This document shows, piece by piece, positions 53,085 to 61,512 of a stretch of DNA of 64,000 nucleotides. The notes beneath the pieces were generated by a model. It worked only from the letters and a program-made list of their open reading frames with translations, had not been told where the DNA came from and did no database searches. Source of the DNA: Chloroflexota bacterium (GTDB lineage: Bacteria > Chloroflexota > Anaerolineae > Aggregatilineales > J027); assembly GCA_016234595.1 (NCBI GenBank), contig JACRBG010000027.1, forward strand, positions 62,001-126,000. Direction: 5' to 3'. The number at the start of each line of letters is the position of its first letter. Position 1 is the stretch's first letter. The translations under genes and the position numbers were made by a program.

Positions 53085-55472
53085 ATGGCGCGAACCAATA
53101 AATCTATTCGACCAGCGCAGGATTTTGAAAATCAACCGACGACGCCCATTATCCCCTTCCGCTCCAAACCAATTCAACCCTCATCTGATTTTATTAGCCT
53201 ACGAACCCGTTTGCTTGTGCCACTGTTTGCGGTACTGCTGGTAATTGTGACGACCGGGGCGTATCTGGTGTCGCAGAATTTGACGCGGTCACAAGATGAT
53301 GACGAAGTGAAAGATTTATTGGTGCGGAGCCAAACGCTTGCGTCGCAAACCGCGCAAATTGGGGTGGATATGCGCGACGAAATCCGCCGTATCGCCTTTA
53401 CCAGCGGGGTGCGTGAAAATATTGCCGCGCGAAATGGCACGGCTTTGCAAAGCTTGATCGAACCGCTAGCCGCACTCGCTGATTTTGATCTGGTGATTGT
53501 GACGGGGGCCGATTCGCAGGAAATTGTCAGTTTGCAGCGGGTGCAGGTGGATGGCTTTGACGATTATGCCGTCGCTGAGCAAAGTGATGTGTCGGGCCTT
53601 GAATTAGTTTTTGCGGCGATGAAACAAAGCCAGCAACCCCGCAGTGGTTTTGTGCAGACGGGGCAAGGCGTCATGCTGATTACCAGCGGCCCAATCTTCA
53701 GCCCCACTGACCAAATGATGGGAATTGTGACGGTAGGCCGCCGACTCGACCTTGTTTTGACTTCACTCGACAATAACCAAACGCAGAACTTAGCGTTTTT
53801 TGCGGGCGATGGGCGCTTGCTGCGGACGAGCTTGCCCGATAATGAAGCGGTTTTGAAGGCACTGAATCTCCCCAACGAGACAGTTAACCAGACATTGGGT
53901 TTGGTGGGGCAAGTGCCAACGGAAATCGTTACGCTTGACGGTCTACGTTATCAAGCAGCCTATGTGCCATTTACGATAGATACTCAACCAATTGGCCTCA
54001 TTGGTATTTATCAACCGACCCATATTGCTTATAACACCGACGTGGCGCGTCAATTGACCAGCCTTACCTTTGCTTCGCTCGCCGCCGCTAGCTTGGTGGT
54101 TTTCTATTTGTTCACCGTCCGTTTATTAAGTCGGGTCAATCGCGTGCGCCGAACGGCTGAGGCCTTAGCCGCAGGTCGCTTGGAGGCTCGTAGTCGCTTA
54201 CGCCCGAATGATGAAATTGGGGTTTTAGGCGGGGCATTGGATCATTTCGCGGATGTGATGGGGCAGCAAAACGATTTGATGGTCAAAAGTTTGCGGCGAG
54301 AACGACGCGAAAACGCTCGCTTAGCCGCAATTTTGGAAAGTTTACCAGATGGTCTCGTTGTCCTAGATATGGACGGACGAGTTTTGATGATGAATACACA
54401 GGCCCGTAATTTGATCGGCGGGATACGCACATTAAGAACGGCCTCCTTTCAACAATTGACAGCGGCAACCACCGAGACGTTGGGGCCAGCCCTTGCACCG
54501 GGGTTGTATTCAATGGGCCAACCCGTATCGGTGCTGCATCAAGACAAAATTTTGGAAGCACAGGTCGCCGCAATTGTGACGGTGACAGGCGGACGACTGG
54601 GCAAATTGGTCACATTGCGTGATATCACGGAGGTGGTACGGCGCGAACAGCGACACGAGGAATTGGTTGAGAAGCTGTCCGATGAAATTCACCTACCAGT
54701 ATCGCATGTAGCCCAAGATGCAGCCTTACGCGCTGTAGATTTACGTGGAACGCCGACCAGTGATTCGCTGATGTTATTTGCCCGCGAAATTGCGCGAAAT
54801 GCGCGTGCCATGCAGCGGATTATTGCTGAACTGCGTGAACTGAACACGATTAATCGGCAGGACGTGGAGCGCGGGCAAAGACCGATTTTACTCAGCGATT
54901 TGATTTGGCGGGTAGCGGCCCAATGGAAAAAAGCGGCCTCGGCAGCCGAAGTTCTGCTAGAGGTCAAATTGCCTACTGAAACGTGTTATGTCTTGGGTGA
55001 TGAGCGCCGATTGCGTTGGGCAATTGGGAATATGGTGGATAACGCCATTAAGTATTCACAGCCGAATGGCACCATTCAGATTACAGCCATTGAGCAGGCC
55101 GAAAAGAGTGTTGCACTCATTCGGATTGAAGATCAAGGGGTAGGGATTTTGCCAAATGACCTGCCGAATATCTTCCAGCGGTTTTATCGCGGAACACCTA
55201 CCCTGCCGGATGGTAAAGTCATTGAAACGCCGGGAACGGGGCAGGGGTTATATCTTTCGCGCAAGATTGTGCGGACGCATGGTGGCGAAATAATACTAGA
55301 AAGCATAGCCGGAGAGGGAACTGTTATTGAAATGACCCTGCCCTTGACCTCACCCGTTACGCTCGAAATTCCCGGTGCTGGCGAGGCGACTGATAAGTTT
55401 AAATTGCAAACTCAAGAGGTTGAGTTGCTTAAAAAACTTAGCTCGACTGAGAAAATTGAACGGAACAAATAA
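53085..55472 (+). CDS. Sensor histidine kinase with atypical H-box
   Basis: A 795-aa membrane sensor. TM1 (about residues 45-68) is followed by an extracytoplasmic sensing domain of about 250 residues (dCACHE-like, VIVTGADSQEIVSLQRV), TM2, a HAMP region (LLSRVNRVRRTAEALAAGRLEARS), a PAS domain (LAAILESLPDGLVVLDMDG) and the kinase core. The HATPase boxes are intact: NMVDNAIKYSQ, DQGVGIL, FYRGT and GTGQGLYLSRK. At the H-box, however, the expected SHELRTP reads SDEIHLP (532-538): Asp533 replaces the phosphoacceptor His, with a His three residues later. ATG 53085 has AGTGAG upstream; the frame is open to 52992. The next gene is a TetR regulator. Confidence 0.8.
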   Translation: MARTNKSIRPAQDFENQPTTPIIPFRSKPIQPSSDFISLRTRLLVPLFAVLLVIVTTGAYLVSQNLTRSQDDDEVKDLLVRSQTLASQTAQIGVDMRDEIRRIAFTSGVRENIAARNGTALQSLIEPLAALADFDLVIVTGADSQEIVSLQRVQVDGFDDYAVAEQSDVSGLELVFAAMKQSQQPRSGFVQTGQGVMLITSGPIFSPTDQMMGIVTVGRRLDLVLTSLDNNQTQNLAFFAGDGRLLRTSLPDNEAVLKALNLPNETVNQTLGLVGQVPTEIVTLDGLRYQAAYVPFTIDTQPIGLIGIYQPTHIAYNTDVARQLTSLTFASLAAASLVVFYLFTVRLLSRVNRVRRTAEALAAGRLEARSRLRPNDEIGVLGGALDHFADVMGQQNDLMVKSLRRERRENARLAAILESLPDGLVVLDMDGRVLMMNTQARNLIGGIRTLRTASFQQLTAATTETLGPALAPGLYSMGQPVSVLHQDKILEAQVAAIVTVTGGRLGKLVTLRDITEVVRREQRHEELVEKLSDEIHLPVSHVAQDAALRAVDLRGTPTSDSLMLFAREIARNARAMQRIIAELRELNTINRQDVERGQRPILLSDLIWRVAAQWKKAASAAEVLLEVKLPTETCYVLGDERRLRWAIGNMVDNAIKYSQPNGTIQITAIEQAEKSVALIRIEDQGVGILPNDLPNIFQRFYRGTPTLPDGKVIETPGTGQGLYLSRKIVRTHGGEIILESIAGEGTVIEMTLPLTSPVTLEIPGAGEATDKFKLQTQEVELLKKLSSTEKIERNK

Positions 55473-55543
55473 TGTTCTTATGACGTTGACGTATAATGAT
55501 AGAATGATTTTGTATCGGTAATGGAAGAATCTGAAACACTCCT

Positions 55544-56134
55544 ATGCTGCAAAACAATCTGATCCTTCAAGAAGATGTGCGTCCCACTCGTGCTGACGCG
55601 ATCAAAAACCGCGAACTGCTGCTTAAAACAGCCCAACAGCTCTTTGCCGAACATGGGGTTGAGAATGTTTCGATGTCGGCAATTGCTGAAGCCGCGGGAG
55701 TAGGCAAGGGTACGCTGTATCGCCATTTCACCGATAAAGCCGATTTGTGCCATGCCCTGCTTGATCAAGAACAGCGGGAATTGCAGGAACGCACTCTGAT
55801 TCGCTTGAGTGAGGGGGGCGATCCAGTTGAGGCGTTGTGCTGGTTTTTAGCCGAGGTTGCTCATTTTGTGGATTTGAACGGTTCGATGCTGTGTGTTGGG
55901 ATGGGCCAATTGGAAGCAATGGGGCTGGGACATCCGGCTCATTTGTGGTGGCGGCAGACCATCCGAGCCCTCTTGGTGCAAATAGGCCGCCCGATTGATG
56001 TGGATTACACCTCTGATATCCTCTATGTTATGCTCGACGTACATGTCGCGTATTTTCAACGTAAAGTCATGGCCTACGATTCGACTCGTATTGTGAATGG
56101 CTTGATTACGACCGTGATGCAAATTCTGGCATAA
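55544..56134 (+). CDS. TetR family transcriptional regulator
   Basis: A 196-aa regulator. The N-terminal HTH is RELLLKTAQQLFAEHGVENVSMSAIAEAAGVGKGTLYRHFTDK, matching TetR consensus well. The ligand domain is not assignable. It precedes the yceI gene by 121 bp; two similar palindromes, one just after its stop codon and one near the yceI start, are candidate binding sites. The start has no strong Shine-Dalgarno, but ATG 55544 gives a usual N-terminal arm. Confidence 0.85.
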   Translation: MLQNNLILQEDVRPTRADAIKNRELLLKTAQQLFAEHGVENVSMSAIAEAAGVGKGTLYRHFTDKADLCHALLDQEQRELQERTLIRLSEGGDPVEALCWFLAEVAHFVDLNGSMLCVGMGQLEAMGLGHPAHLWWRQTIRALLVQIGRPIDVDYTSDILYVMLDVHVAYFQRKVMAYDSTRIVNGLITTVMQILA

Positions 56135-56135
56135 G

Positions 56136-56149
56136 CGGACACCAGTCCT
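56136..56149. promoter_or_regulatory. Operator-like site 1 upstream of yceI
   Basis: CGGACACCAGTCCT matches 11 of 14 positions of the perfect palindrome at 56206 with the same half-site spacing. It lies directly after the tetR stop codon. Confidence 0.45.
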
Positions 56150-56205
56150 TTTCTAATGAATTTCTAATTTACAATCGCCCCAGCCTATGTTATTCTTGAT
56201 TTATT

Positions 56206-56219
56206 CGGACTACAGTCCG
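56206..56219. promoter_or_regulatory. Operator-like palindrome 2 upstream of yceI
   Basis: CGGACTACAGTCCG is a perfect inverted repeat with 6-bp arms, 36 nt upstream of the yceI ATG and 70 bp from the related site at 56136. Likely bound by the adjacent TetR protein. Confidence 0.55.
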
Positions 56220-56255
56220 CTTGATGATGAGAGAATAACTGGGGAGAACTTTCCA

Positions 56256-56804
56256 ATGGCTAAGTGGAATATTGACGTTGCCCATACTGGCATTAATTTT
56301 TCGGTCCGTCACATGATGGTTTCAACCGTGCGCGGTTCATTCCAAAATTTCAATGGCGTGATTGAATTTGACCCTGCGAATCCTGTGGCTGGCTCCGTTG
56401 AAGTGACAATTGATGTTGCCAGCATCAACACTGGGGCGGCTGACCGCGATAATCACCTGCGTAGCGCCGATTTCTTTGATGTGGCGAATACACCCAACAT
56501 CACCTTCAAGAGCACCAAAGTTGAAGTGAAGGGCGATAACACGGGCAAAATTTATGGCGATTTGACGATTCGTGGGACGACCCACCCAGTCGTGTTGGAA
56601 ACCGAATTTTTGGGCGAAAACACCAATCCTTGGGGCGCGAAGGTCGTTGGGTTTAATGCGACCACCAAGATCAACCGTGAAGATTTCGGTTTGACGTGGA
56701 ATGTCGCTCTTGAAACAGGTGGCGTGCTGGTCGGCAAGGAAATCAAGATTGAGTTGGATGTCGAAGCCGCGCTGGTTACAGAACCCGTCTCTGCAAATGC
56801 GTAA
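56256..56804 (+). CDS. YceI-like polyisoprenoid-binding lipocalin-fold protein
   Basis: A 182-aa protein of the YceI family. Blocks: WNIDVAHTGINFSVRHMMVSTVRGSFQNFNGVIEFD, VEVTIDVASINTGAADRDNHLRSADFFDVANTPNITFKST and TKINREDFGLTWNVALETGGVLVGKEIKIELDVE. YceI proteins are beta-barrels that bind isoprenoid lipids such as quinones. No signal peptide is present from ATG 56256, so it would be cytoplasmic. This start has GGGGAG upstream, unlike the more upstream codon in the same frame. Probably controlled by the adjacent TetR. Confidence 0.88.
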   Translation: MAKWNIDVAHTGINFSVRHMMVSTVRGSFQNFNGVIEFDPANPVAGSVEVTIDVASINTGAADRDNHLRSADFFDVANTPNITFKSTKVEVKGDNTGKIYGDLTIRGTTHPVVLETEFLGENTNPWGAKVVGFNATTKINREDFGLTWNVALETGGVLVGKEIKIELDVEAALVTEPVSANA

Positions 56805-56831
56805 ATAAACACTGGTTTGTGCTGTATTGGT

Positions 56832-56864
56832 AAAAAAAGGGAGGGCTTAACGGCCCTCCTTTTT
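56832..56864. terminator. Bidirectional terminator between yceI and glgP
   Basis: GGAGGGC pairs with GCCCTCC around a short loop (TTAACG), with A-T pairs at the base. The right side continues with TTTTT for the plus strand and the left side gives TTTTTTT on the minus strand. Confidence 0.85.
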
Positions 56865-56893
56865 GATTGCTATAACCGTAAGGTACCGGTTAT

Positions 56894-59479
56894 TTATTTA
56901 GCGCCACCATCGCCCGCAGCCCAGTGAATGAGGCCCGTGAGGATGGGGTCGGCTAGGTAGGTGTGTTTGGGCAACACCCGTACCGAAATGCCCTGTTCAC
57001 CCGTTTGAGTGTAATTGAGACTGGCTTGGAAGTGATAGAGCGTGCCTTGTGGTTTGCCATCGGGTTCCATGTTGACGGCACTGCCATCTAGTAACATGCC
57101 CTTGCTGTCGAGGGAGCCAGAATAAAGCTGTACCAAAACATCATCTGGCTTTAATGTCCCCAGATTGACCCATGCCTCAACCTTGAGAGCTTCACCCACG
57201 GTGATATGTTCAGTTGAGGTGTTTACTTTCTCAATGGTGATATTCGGCCATGCCTTGCGGACATCAATCATCCAGTCGGCATATTGCTTGCCTTCTTTGA
57301 GATTATCTTTGGTCAAGGCTTGGATGCGTTCACGCGAGGGCAGGTAATATTTGGTGGTGTATTCTTCCACCATGCGGTCGGTGTTGAAGAAGGGGGAGAG
57401 AATCTTCATGCTCGATTTGACTTTGCGGATCCATTCGCGGGGGAGATTGTCGCGCCCACGATCATAGAATTGCGGGATGATGTCCTTCTCGAACATATTG
57501 TAGAGGGCTTGGCTTTCGATGTAGTCCTGAAGCTCCTCTTGCTCGGTGCTATATTCCTCACCATTCCCAATGGCCCAACCTAATTCAGGTTTATAGGCCT
57601 CGGCCCACCAGCCATCTAAGATACTACAGTTCAGACCCGCATTATAAATGACTTTCATGCCACTGGTGCCGCTGGCCTCTTGGGGACGACGGGGGTTGTT
57701 CAACCATACGTCCACCCCTTGTACGAGATAGTGGGCCATATTCATGTCATAGTTTTCAAGAAACACGACCGAATGACGAAATTCGGGTGTGCTGGCAAAC
57801 TTGACGACCTGACGGATGAATTCTTTGCCGGGTTGGTCGTGCGGATGGGCCTTGCCTGCAAAGATAAATTGGACGGGGCGGTCAGGATTGTTGAGAATCC
57901 GTTCCAAGCGCACGGGATCGCGGAATAAGAGCGTGGCCCGTTTATAGGTGGCGAAACGACGGGCAAACCCGATGGTTAGGGCTTCGGGGTTCAAGACTTC
58001 TTCGGCGGATTCAACTTCTGATTGGGACATACCCCGTCGGACTAATTGGTCTTTGAGACGTGTCCGAGCAAACGCGACCAAGCGAGCACGCCGACGTTCA
58101 TGTACACGCCAAATTTCGGTATCGGGGATACGGTCAACTTCGCCCCAGACACTTTCTTCGGCGGCATTGGTACGCCATGAGGGGTCAAGATAGCGGTCAA
58201 ATAGACTTGCCATATCGCGGCTGACCCACGTTTTAACATGGACGCCATTGGTCACATGCTGAATCGGCACTTCAGTCTGTGGCACTTCGGGGAACAGCCA
58301 CTGCCACATTTGCTGCGACACATCGCCATGTAATTTGCTGACGGCGTTGGTGGCGGAGGACATCTTGAGAGCCATCACAGGCATTGAATATAGGGTGTAA
58401 TTGCCCATACGTTCGCGGCCTAGATCATGGAATTGATCGCGGGTAAGGCCCAATTCTTGCCACAGCCATGTGAGGTATTCATCAATTAGGTCATAACCAA
58501 AGCGTTCCAAACCGGCTGAAACAGGGGTGTGGATGGTATAGACGCTGCATGTTGCCAGAATATGGCGGGCTTCCTCAAAGGTGACACCGGGATTTTCTTT
58601 CATGAAAATACGGATACGTTCGAGGGCGCTAAAGGCACTGTGCCCTTCGTTCATATGAATGACTTGGGGGCGCAGATTGAGCGCTTCCAACATACGGATG
58701 CCTCCGATGCCAAACAGAATTTCCTGTTGGATACGGGTGCGACGGTCCCCACCATAGAGACGGTCAGTCAGGTTATAAAGATCGCCTGAGTTGGAGGGGT
58801 GGTTGGCATCTAGCAGATAAAGATTGACCCGCCCGACGGCCACCTTCCAGACATAGGCGTATAAACTGACTTTGCCTAAAGGCACCGTAATCACCATGCG
58901 CTTGCCATCGGCTCCCATCACAGGCCGAATGGGCAGGTTGGCATAATCATTGATAGGATAAGATTCTTGCTGGTAGCCATCTTGGTTGAGATATTGCTGG
59001 AAATAGCCTTCTTGATAAAGCATTCCAATGCCAACCAATGGAATACCTAGATCGGAAGCGCTTTTCAGATGGTCGCCAGCGAGGACGCCTAAACCGCCAG
59101 AATAGGTTTGCAAGGCTGTGGTGAGGCCAAATTCCATACTGAAGTAGGCGATATTGGCTTTTTCGGCCTTGCCGTAGGTGCGCTGATACCAAGTATCAGG
59201 GCTTTCCATATATTCATTAAAACTGTCGACGACCCGTTTAAGCTGATTTAAAAAGGAGGTATCACGAGCCGCTGCATCGAGTGTTTGCTGGGAAATCAGA
59301 CCGAGCATCCAGACGGGATTATAGTTAGAACGAATCCACAGTTCACCATCGAGGCGACGGAAAAGCTCTACGGATTCATGATCCCATGACCAACGTAAAT
59401 TGTATGCTAAATCAAGTAGGGGTTTCAGTTCGGGTGGGAGTTTGGGAGAGACTTCTACTGTCGTAACAGGGCGAATCAT
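56894..59479 (-). CDS. glgP: Alpha-glucan phosphorylase (DUF3417 type)
   Basis: An 861-aa GT35 phosphorylase that releases glucose 1-phosphate from glycogen or maltodextrin. The N-terminal DUF3417 region is LPPELKPLLDLAYNLRWSWD; then NIAYFSMEFGLTTALQTYSGGLGVLAGDHLKSASDLGIPLVG, the PLP-binding EASGTSGMKVIYNAGLNCSILDGWW, and the C-terminal fold. This subfamily lacks the mammalian-type C-terminal elements. It reverses the glycogen synthesis route made by GlgC and GlgA elsewhere in the window. AGGAG lies about 12 nt upstream of the ATG. Confidence 0.9.
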   Translation of the reverse strand: MIRPVTTVEVSPKLPPELKPLLDLAYNLRWSWDHESVELFRRLDGELWIRSNYNPVWMLGLISQQTLDAAARDTSFLNQLKRVVDSFNEYMESPDTWYQRTYGKAEKANIAYFSMEFGLTTALQTYSGGLGVLAGDHLKSASDLGIPLVGIGMLYQEGYFQQYLNQDGYQQESYPINDYANLPIRPVMGADGKRMVITVPLGKVSLYAYVWKVAVGRVNLYLLDANHPSNSGDLYNLTDRLYGGDRRTRIQQEILFGIGGIRMLEALNLRPQVIHMNEGHSAFSALERIRIFMKENPGVTFEEARHILATCSVYTIHTPVSAGLERFGYDLIDEYLTWLWQELGLTRDQFHDLGRERMGNYTLYSMPVMALKMSSATNAVSKLHGDVSQQMWQWLFPEVPQTEVPIQHVTNGVHVKTWVSRDMASLFDRYLDPSWRTNAAEESVWGEVDRIPDTEIWRVHERRRARLVAFARTRLKDQLVRRGMSQSEVESAEEVLNPEALTIGFARRFATYKRATLLFRDPVRLERILNNPDRPVQFIFAGKAHPHDQPGKEFIRQVVKFASTPEFRHSVVFLENYDMNMAHYLVQGVDVWLNNPRRPQEASGTSGMKVIYNAGLNCSILDGWWAEAYKPELGWAIGNGEEYSTEQEELQDYIESQALYNMFEKDIIPQFYDRGRDNLPREWIRKVKSSMKILSPFFNTDRMVEEYTTKYYLPSRERIQALTKDNLKEGKQYADWMIDVRKAWPNITIEKVNTSTEHITVGEALKVEAWVNLGTLKPDDVLVQLYSGSLDSKGMLLDGSAVNMEPDGKPQGTLYHFQASLNYTQTGEQGISVRVLPKHTYLADPILTGLIHWAAGDGGAK

Positions 59480-59604
59480 CGTAGTGGGGAACTCCTGTGT
59501 CTTATTTGCATGATAGAACTAACCTAATAAAGCCACAAAGAAAATAACTGTCACCACCAGCATAAGCCGCGCTTTTAAAAAAGGCAACACTGCAATATAG
59601 GCAA

Positions 59605-59619
59605 TTTGGTTAAACCAAA
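59605..59619. promoter_or_regulatory. Perfect palindrome upstream of the TIR/FHA operon
   Basis: TTTGGTTAAACCAAA: 7-bp arms around a single base, 13 bp before a TATACT -10-like box at 59633 and 48 nt before the ATG at 59668. It overlaps the -35 position, so it could be a repressor site for the four-gene operon. Confidence 0.45.
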
Positions 59620-59667
59620 ATGGGGCCTGCGGTATACTTAGGCATAGACAAGAAAGGTACTGCGGTC

Positions 59668-60282
59668 ATGCGAAGTTATTTTCGGGCAACCTATGGAATG
59701 CAGTTTGTGGCGGCCTTGAGTTTAATGGTGGCCCTTTTTTTACCGTGGCATGTGCGGGGCGGAACGGCTATTGATTTAATTGAGCGGATGTTTGACAATT
59801 TTTACTTCCCATACAGTTTCGTATCACCTTGGGCACTTTTGGCGATGCTGCCTGTGACGGCGATTATAAGCCTGATGCGCGGGGTAATGGGAATGCTGTT
59901 TTATGACGAGGTGTTGTGGCATAAATTAGCATGGCGCTTAGGGTTATTTTCAATTGTTTCGATGGTATGGTTTTATGCCGCGTTTGGGGCTGACGCAGAT
60001 ATTCCGGGGACAGGGACACGACTGGGTGATTTGCGTGTGGGGTATTGGCTGACGGGGACATCCTTGTTAATGCTGGTAGTGGTGCTCTTTTTGGAGCGTG
60101 TTATCCCCAAAGAAGACCCAGCCCTAAAGAGATTGTCGCGTTTACCCCCCAATCACCCAGAGCGAGTTTTGAGTGGCTATTATCGGGCTTGCCCTAACTG
60201 TGCGGCCCCGAATGACCCCAAAGCGCGACGCTGTATCAATTGCGGGGTTCTATTGCTGCCAGAATCGCCGCATTCATCGTGA
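59668..60282 (+). CDS. Membrane protein with C-terminal zinc ribbon
   Basis: A 204-aa protein with about four transmembrane segments (FVAALSLMVALFLPWHV, WALLAMLPVTAIISLM, LGLFSIVSMVWFYAAFG, SLLMLVVVLFLERVI) and a terminal zinc ribbon with two CxxC pairs (ACPNCAAPNDPKARRCINCG). The family is unknown. AAAGG lies 10 nt before ATG 59668; an ATG at 59620 in the same frame would overlap the palindrome and is less likely. First gene of a four-gene operon leading to the TIR/FHA protein. Confidence 0.65.
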   Translation: MRSYFRATYGMQFVAALSLMVALFLPWHVRGGTAIDLIERMFDNFYFPYSFVSPWALLAMLPVTAIISLMRGVMGMLFYDEVLWHKLAWRLGLFSIVSMVWFYAAFGADADIPGTGTRLGDLRVGYWLTGTSLLMLVVVLFLERVIPKEDPALKRLSRLPPNHPERVLSGYYRACPNCAAPNDPKARRCINCGVLLLPESPHSS

Positions 60283-60309
60283 TTATTTTTAACCAGTGGA
60301 GAAGTAAGT

Positions 60310-60576
60310 GTGAGTGAATCTGAGACAAATCAGCCGGAAACCAACAAGCCACAAGACATTGTGCAACGCGCTGTGATCAAAGGCAGTATGTTGGGTGGAG
60401 TACTGTTGGTGTTGTTTGCGATTGGGGCCGTCCTTATTTATCTACTGACGGGTGTGATTGGCTGGGATAGCACGTCCATTCGGATTATCTTAGCAATGTG
60501 TATCGGGCCGTTGTTGGGTGCAGTGGTCTTTGGAATATGGATTTTGGTTCAGCGAGGCACAACCACCAATGGCTAG
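60310..60576 (+). CDS. Small two-helix membrane protein
   Basis: An 88-aa protein with a polar N-terminus (SESETNQPETNKPQD) and two transmembrane helices (GSMLGGVLLVLFAIGAVLIYLL and IILAMCIGPLLGAVVFGIWILV). GTG start at 60310 with GAGAAG upstream. Its stop codon overlaps the start of the methyltransferase-like gene by 8 bp. Unknown function. Confidence 0.65.
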   Translation: MSESETNQPETNKPQDIVQRAVIKGSMLGGVLLVLFAIGAVLIYLLTGVIGWDSTSIRIILAMCIGPLLGAVVFGIWILVQRGTTTNG

Positions 60577-61507
60577 TTCGTTTTCAAAACACCAAAATGG
60601 CAATGGGGCACATCCTACGGTAAATGCAGCCTTGCAAGAACGGCTACAAAAACGTGGTGGTATCCATTTGTCGTTCTTACGCTGCCCAGTTGATAACAGC
60701 CCATTAACACCAGCGGATGGCGGTTTGGCCTGCCAACACGATCCCACCCATATCTATCCCTTAGAAAATGGGGTCTATCGCTTGGTGACCCCCCAGCAGG
60801 CCGCTGCTTTTGAAGCGCAATCAGCAGCCGAGGCTCAGAGTTTGCAAGCGCAGGGTTGGTTACCGCCGGATGCGGATACTTTTCGGCAACTGCCCCAGAC
60901 AGGGCTAGAGGGTTGGCCGATCCCATATTGGCAGCGACGGGCTAATGTGACGGCGGAACTTTGGCGGGTCTTAGAGGCGGCGCGACGGGATGCTGAAATG
61001 CTGCCGATTGGCTCGATGGGTTATGCCCTCGATATTTCGGATGGCATGGGTTGGTTGGCCTATTGTTTGGATGTATCGGGGTTTAATACGATTGGCGTCA
61101 GTCAGCATGTTGGGCCATACGGCTTAACGGCTTATCCTTATGCCCGCTTTTTGCGTGTACAGGCTTCGTGTGAAACCCTGCCCTTTGAAAAAGAGGCTTT
61201 TCATTTGGTGGTCTTTAGTTTTAGCCTAGAAAAATTGCCTGATCCTGAAGCAACCCTGCGTAAAGCGGCTGGGTTTTTGCAAGCAGGTGCGCATTTGGCT
61301 GTGATGTTGGATGCATCCGATGATGAACTCAATGGTAAACAAGATCTAGTTGAACTTGCCGAAACTGTCATGCGGGAAGCTGGTTTACAGGTTGAGCGCC
61401 GACGGGTGACACCGATTGGTAATCCGGTAGCGAAAATTACCCAAACCCTGCGCCGCGTTGGGGCTGATTCCCCGGCGTTGGTAGTGGGGCGATTGATTAC
61501 AGGGTAA
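60569..61507 (+). CDS. Methyltransferase-like protein with N-terminal zinc-ribbon-like segment
   Basis: A 312-aa cytoplasmic protein. The N-terminal LRCPVDNSPLTPADGGLACQHDPTHIYPLENGVYRLV is a Trm112-like segment with C-P-V and C-x2-D/H spacing, usually found before methyltransferases. The core has YALDISDGMGWLAYCLD (motif I place, though the usual GxGxG is weakened to DGMGW), and FHLVVFSFSLEKLPDPEATLRKAAGFLQAGAHLAVML as the later motifs. SAM binding is uncertain because of the weak motif I. It starts inside the previous gene (8-bp overlap) and is 5 bp upstream of the TIR/FHA gene. Confidence 0.6.
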   Translation: MASSFSKHQNGNGAHPTVNAALQERLQKRGGIHLSFLRCPVDNSPLTPADGGLACQHDPTHIYPLENGVYRLVTPQQAAAFEAQSAAEAQSLQAQGWLPPDADTFRQLPQTGLEGWPIPYWQRRANVTAELWRVLEAARRDAEMLPIGSMGYALDISDGMGWLAYCLDVSGFNTIGVSQHVGPYGLTAYPYARFLRVQASCETLPFEKEAFHLVVFSFSLEKLPDPEATLRKAAGFLQAGAHLAVMLDASDDELNGKQDLVELAETVMREAGLQVERRRVTPIGNPVAKITQTLRRVGADSPALVVGRLITG

Positions 61508-61512
61508 CACGG

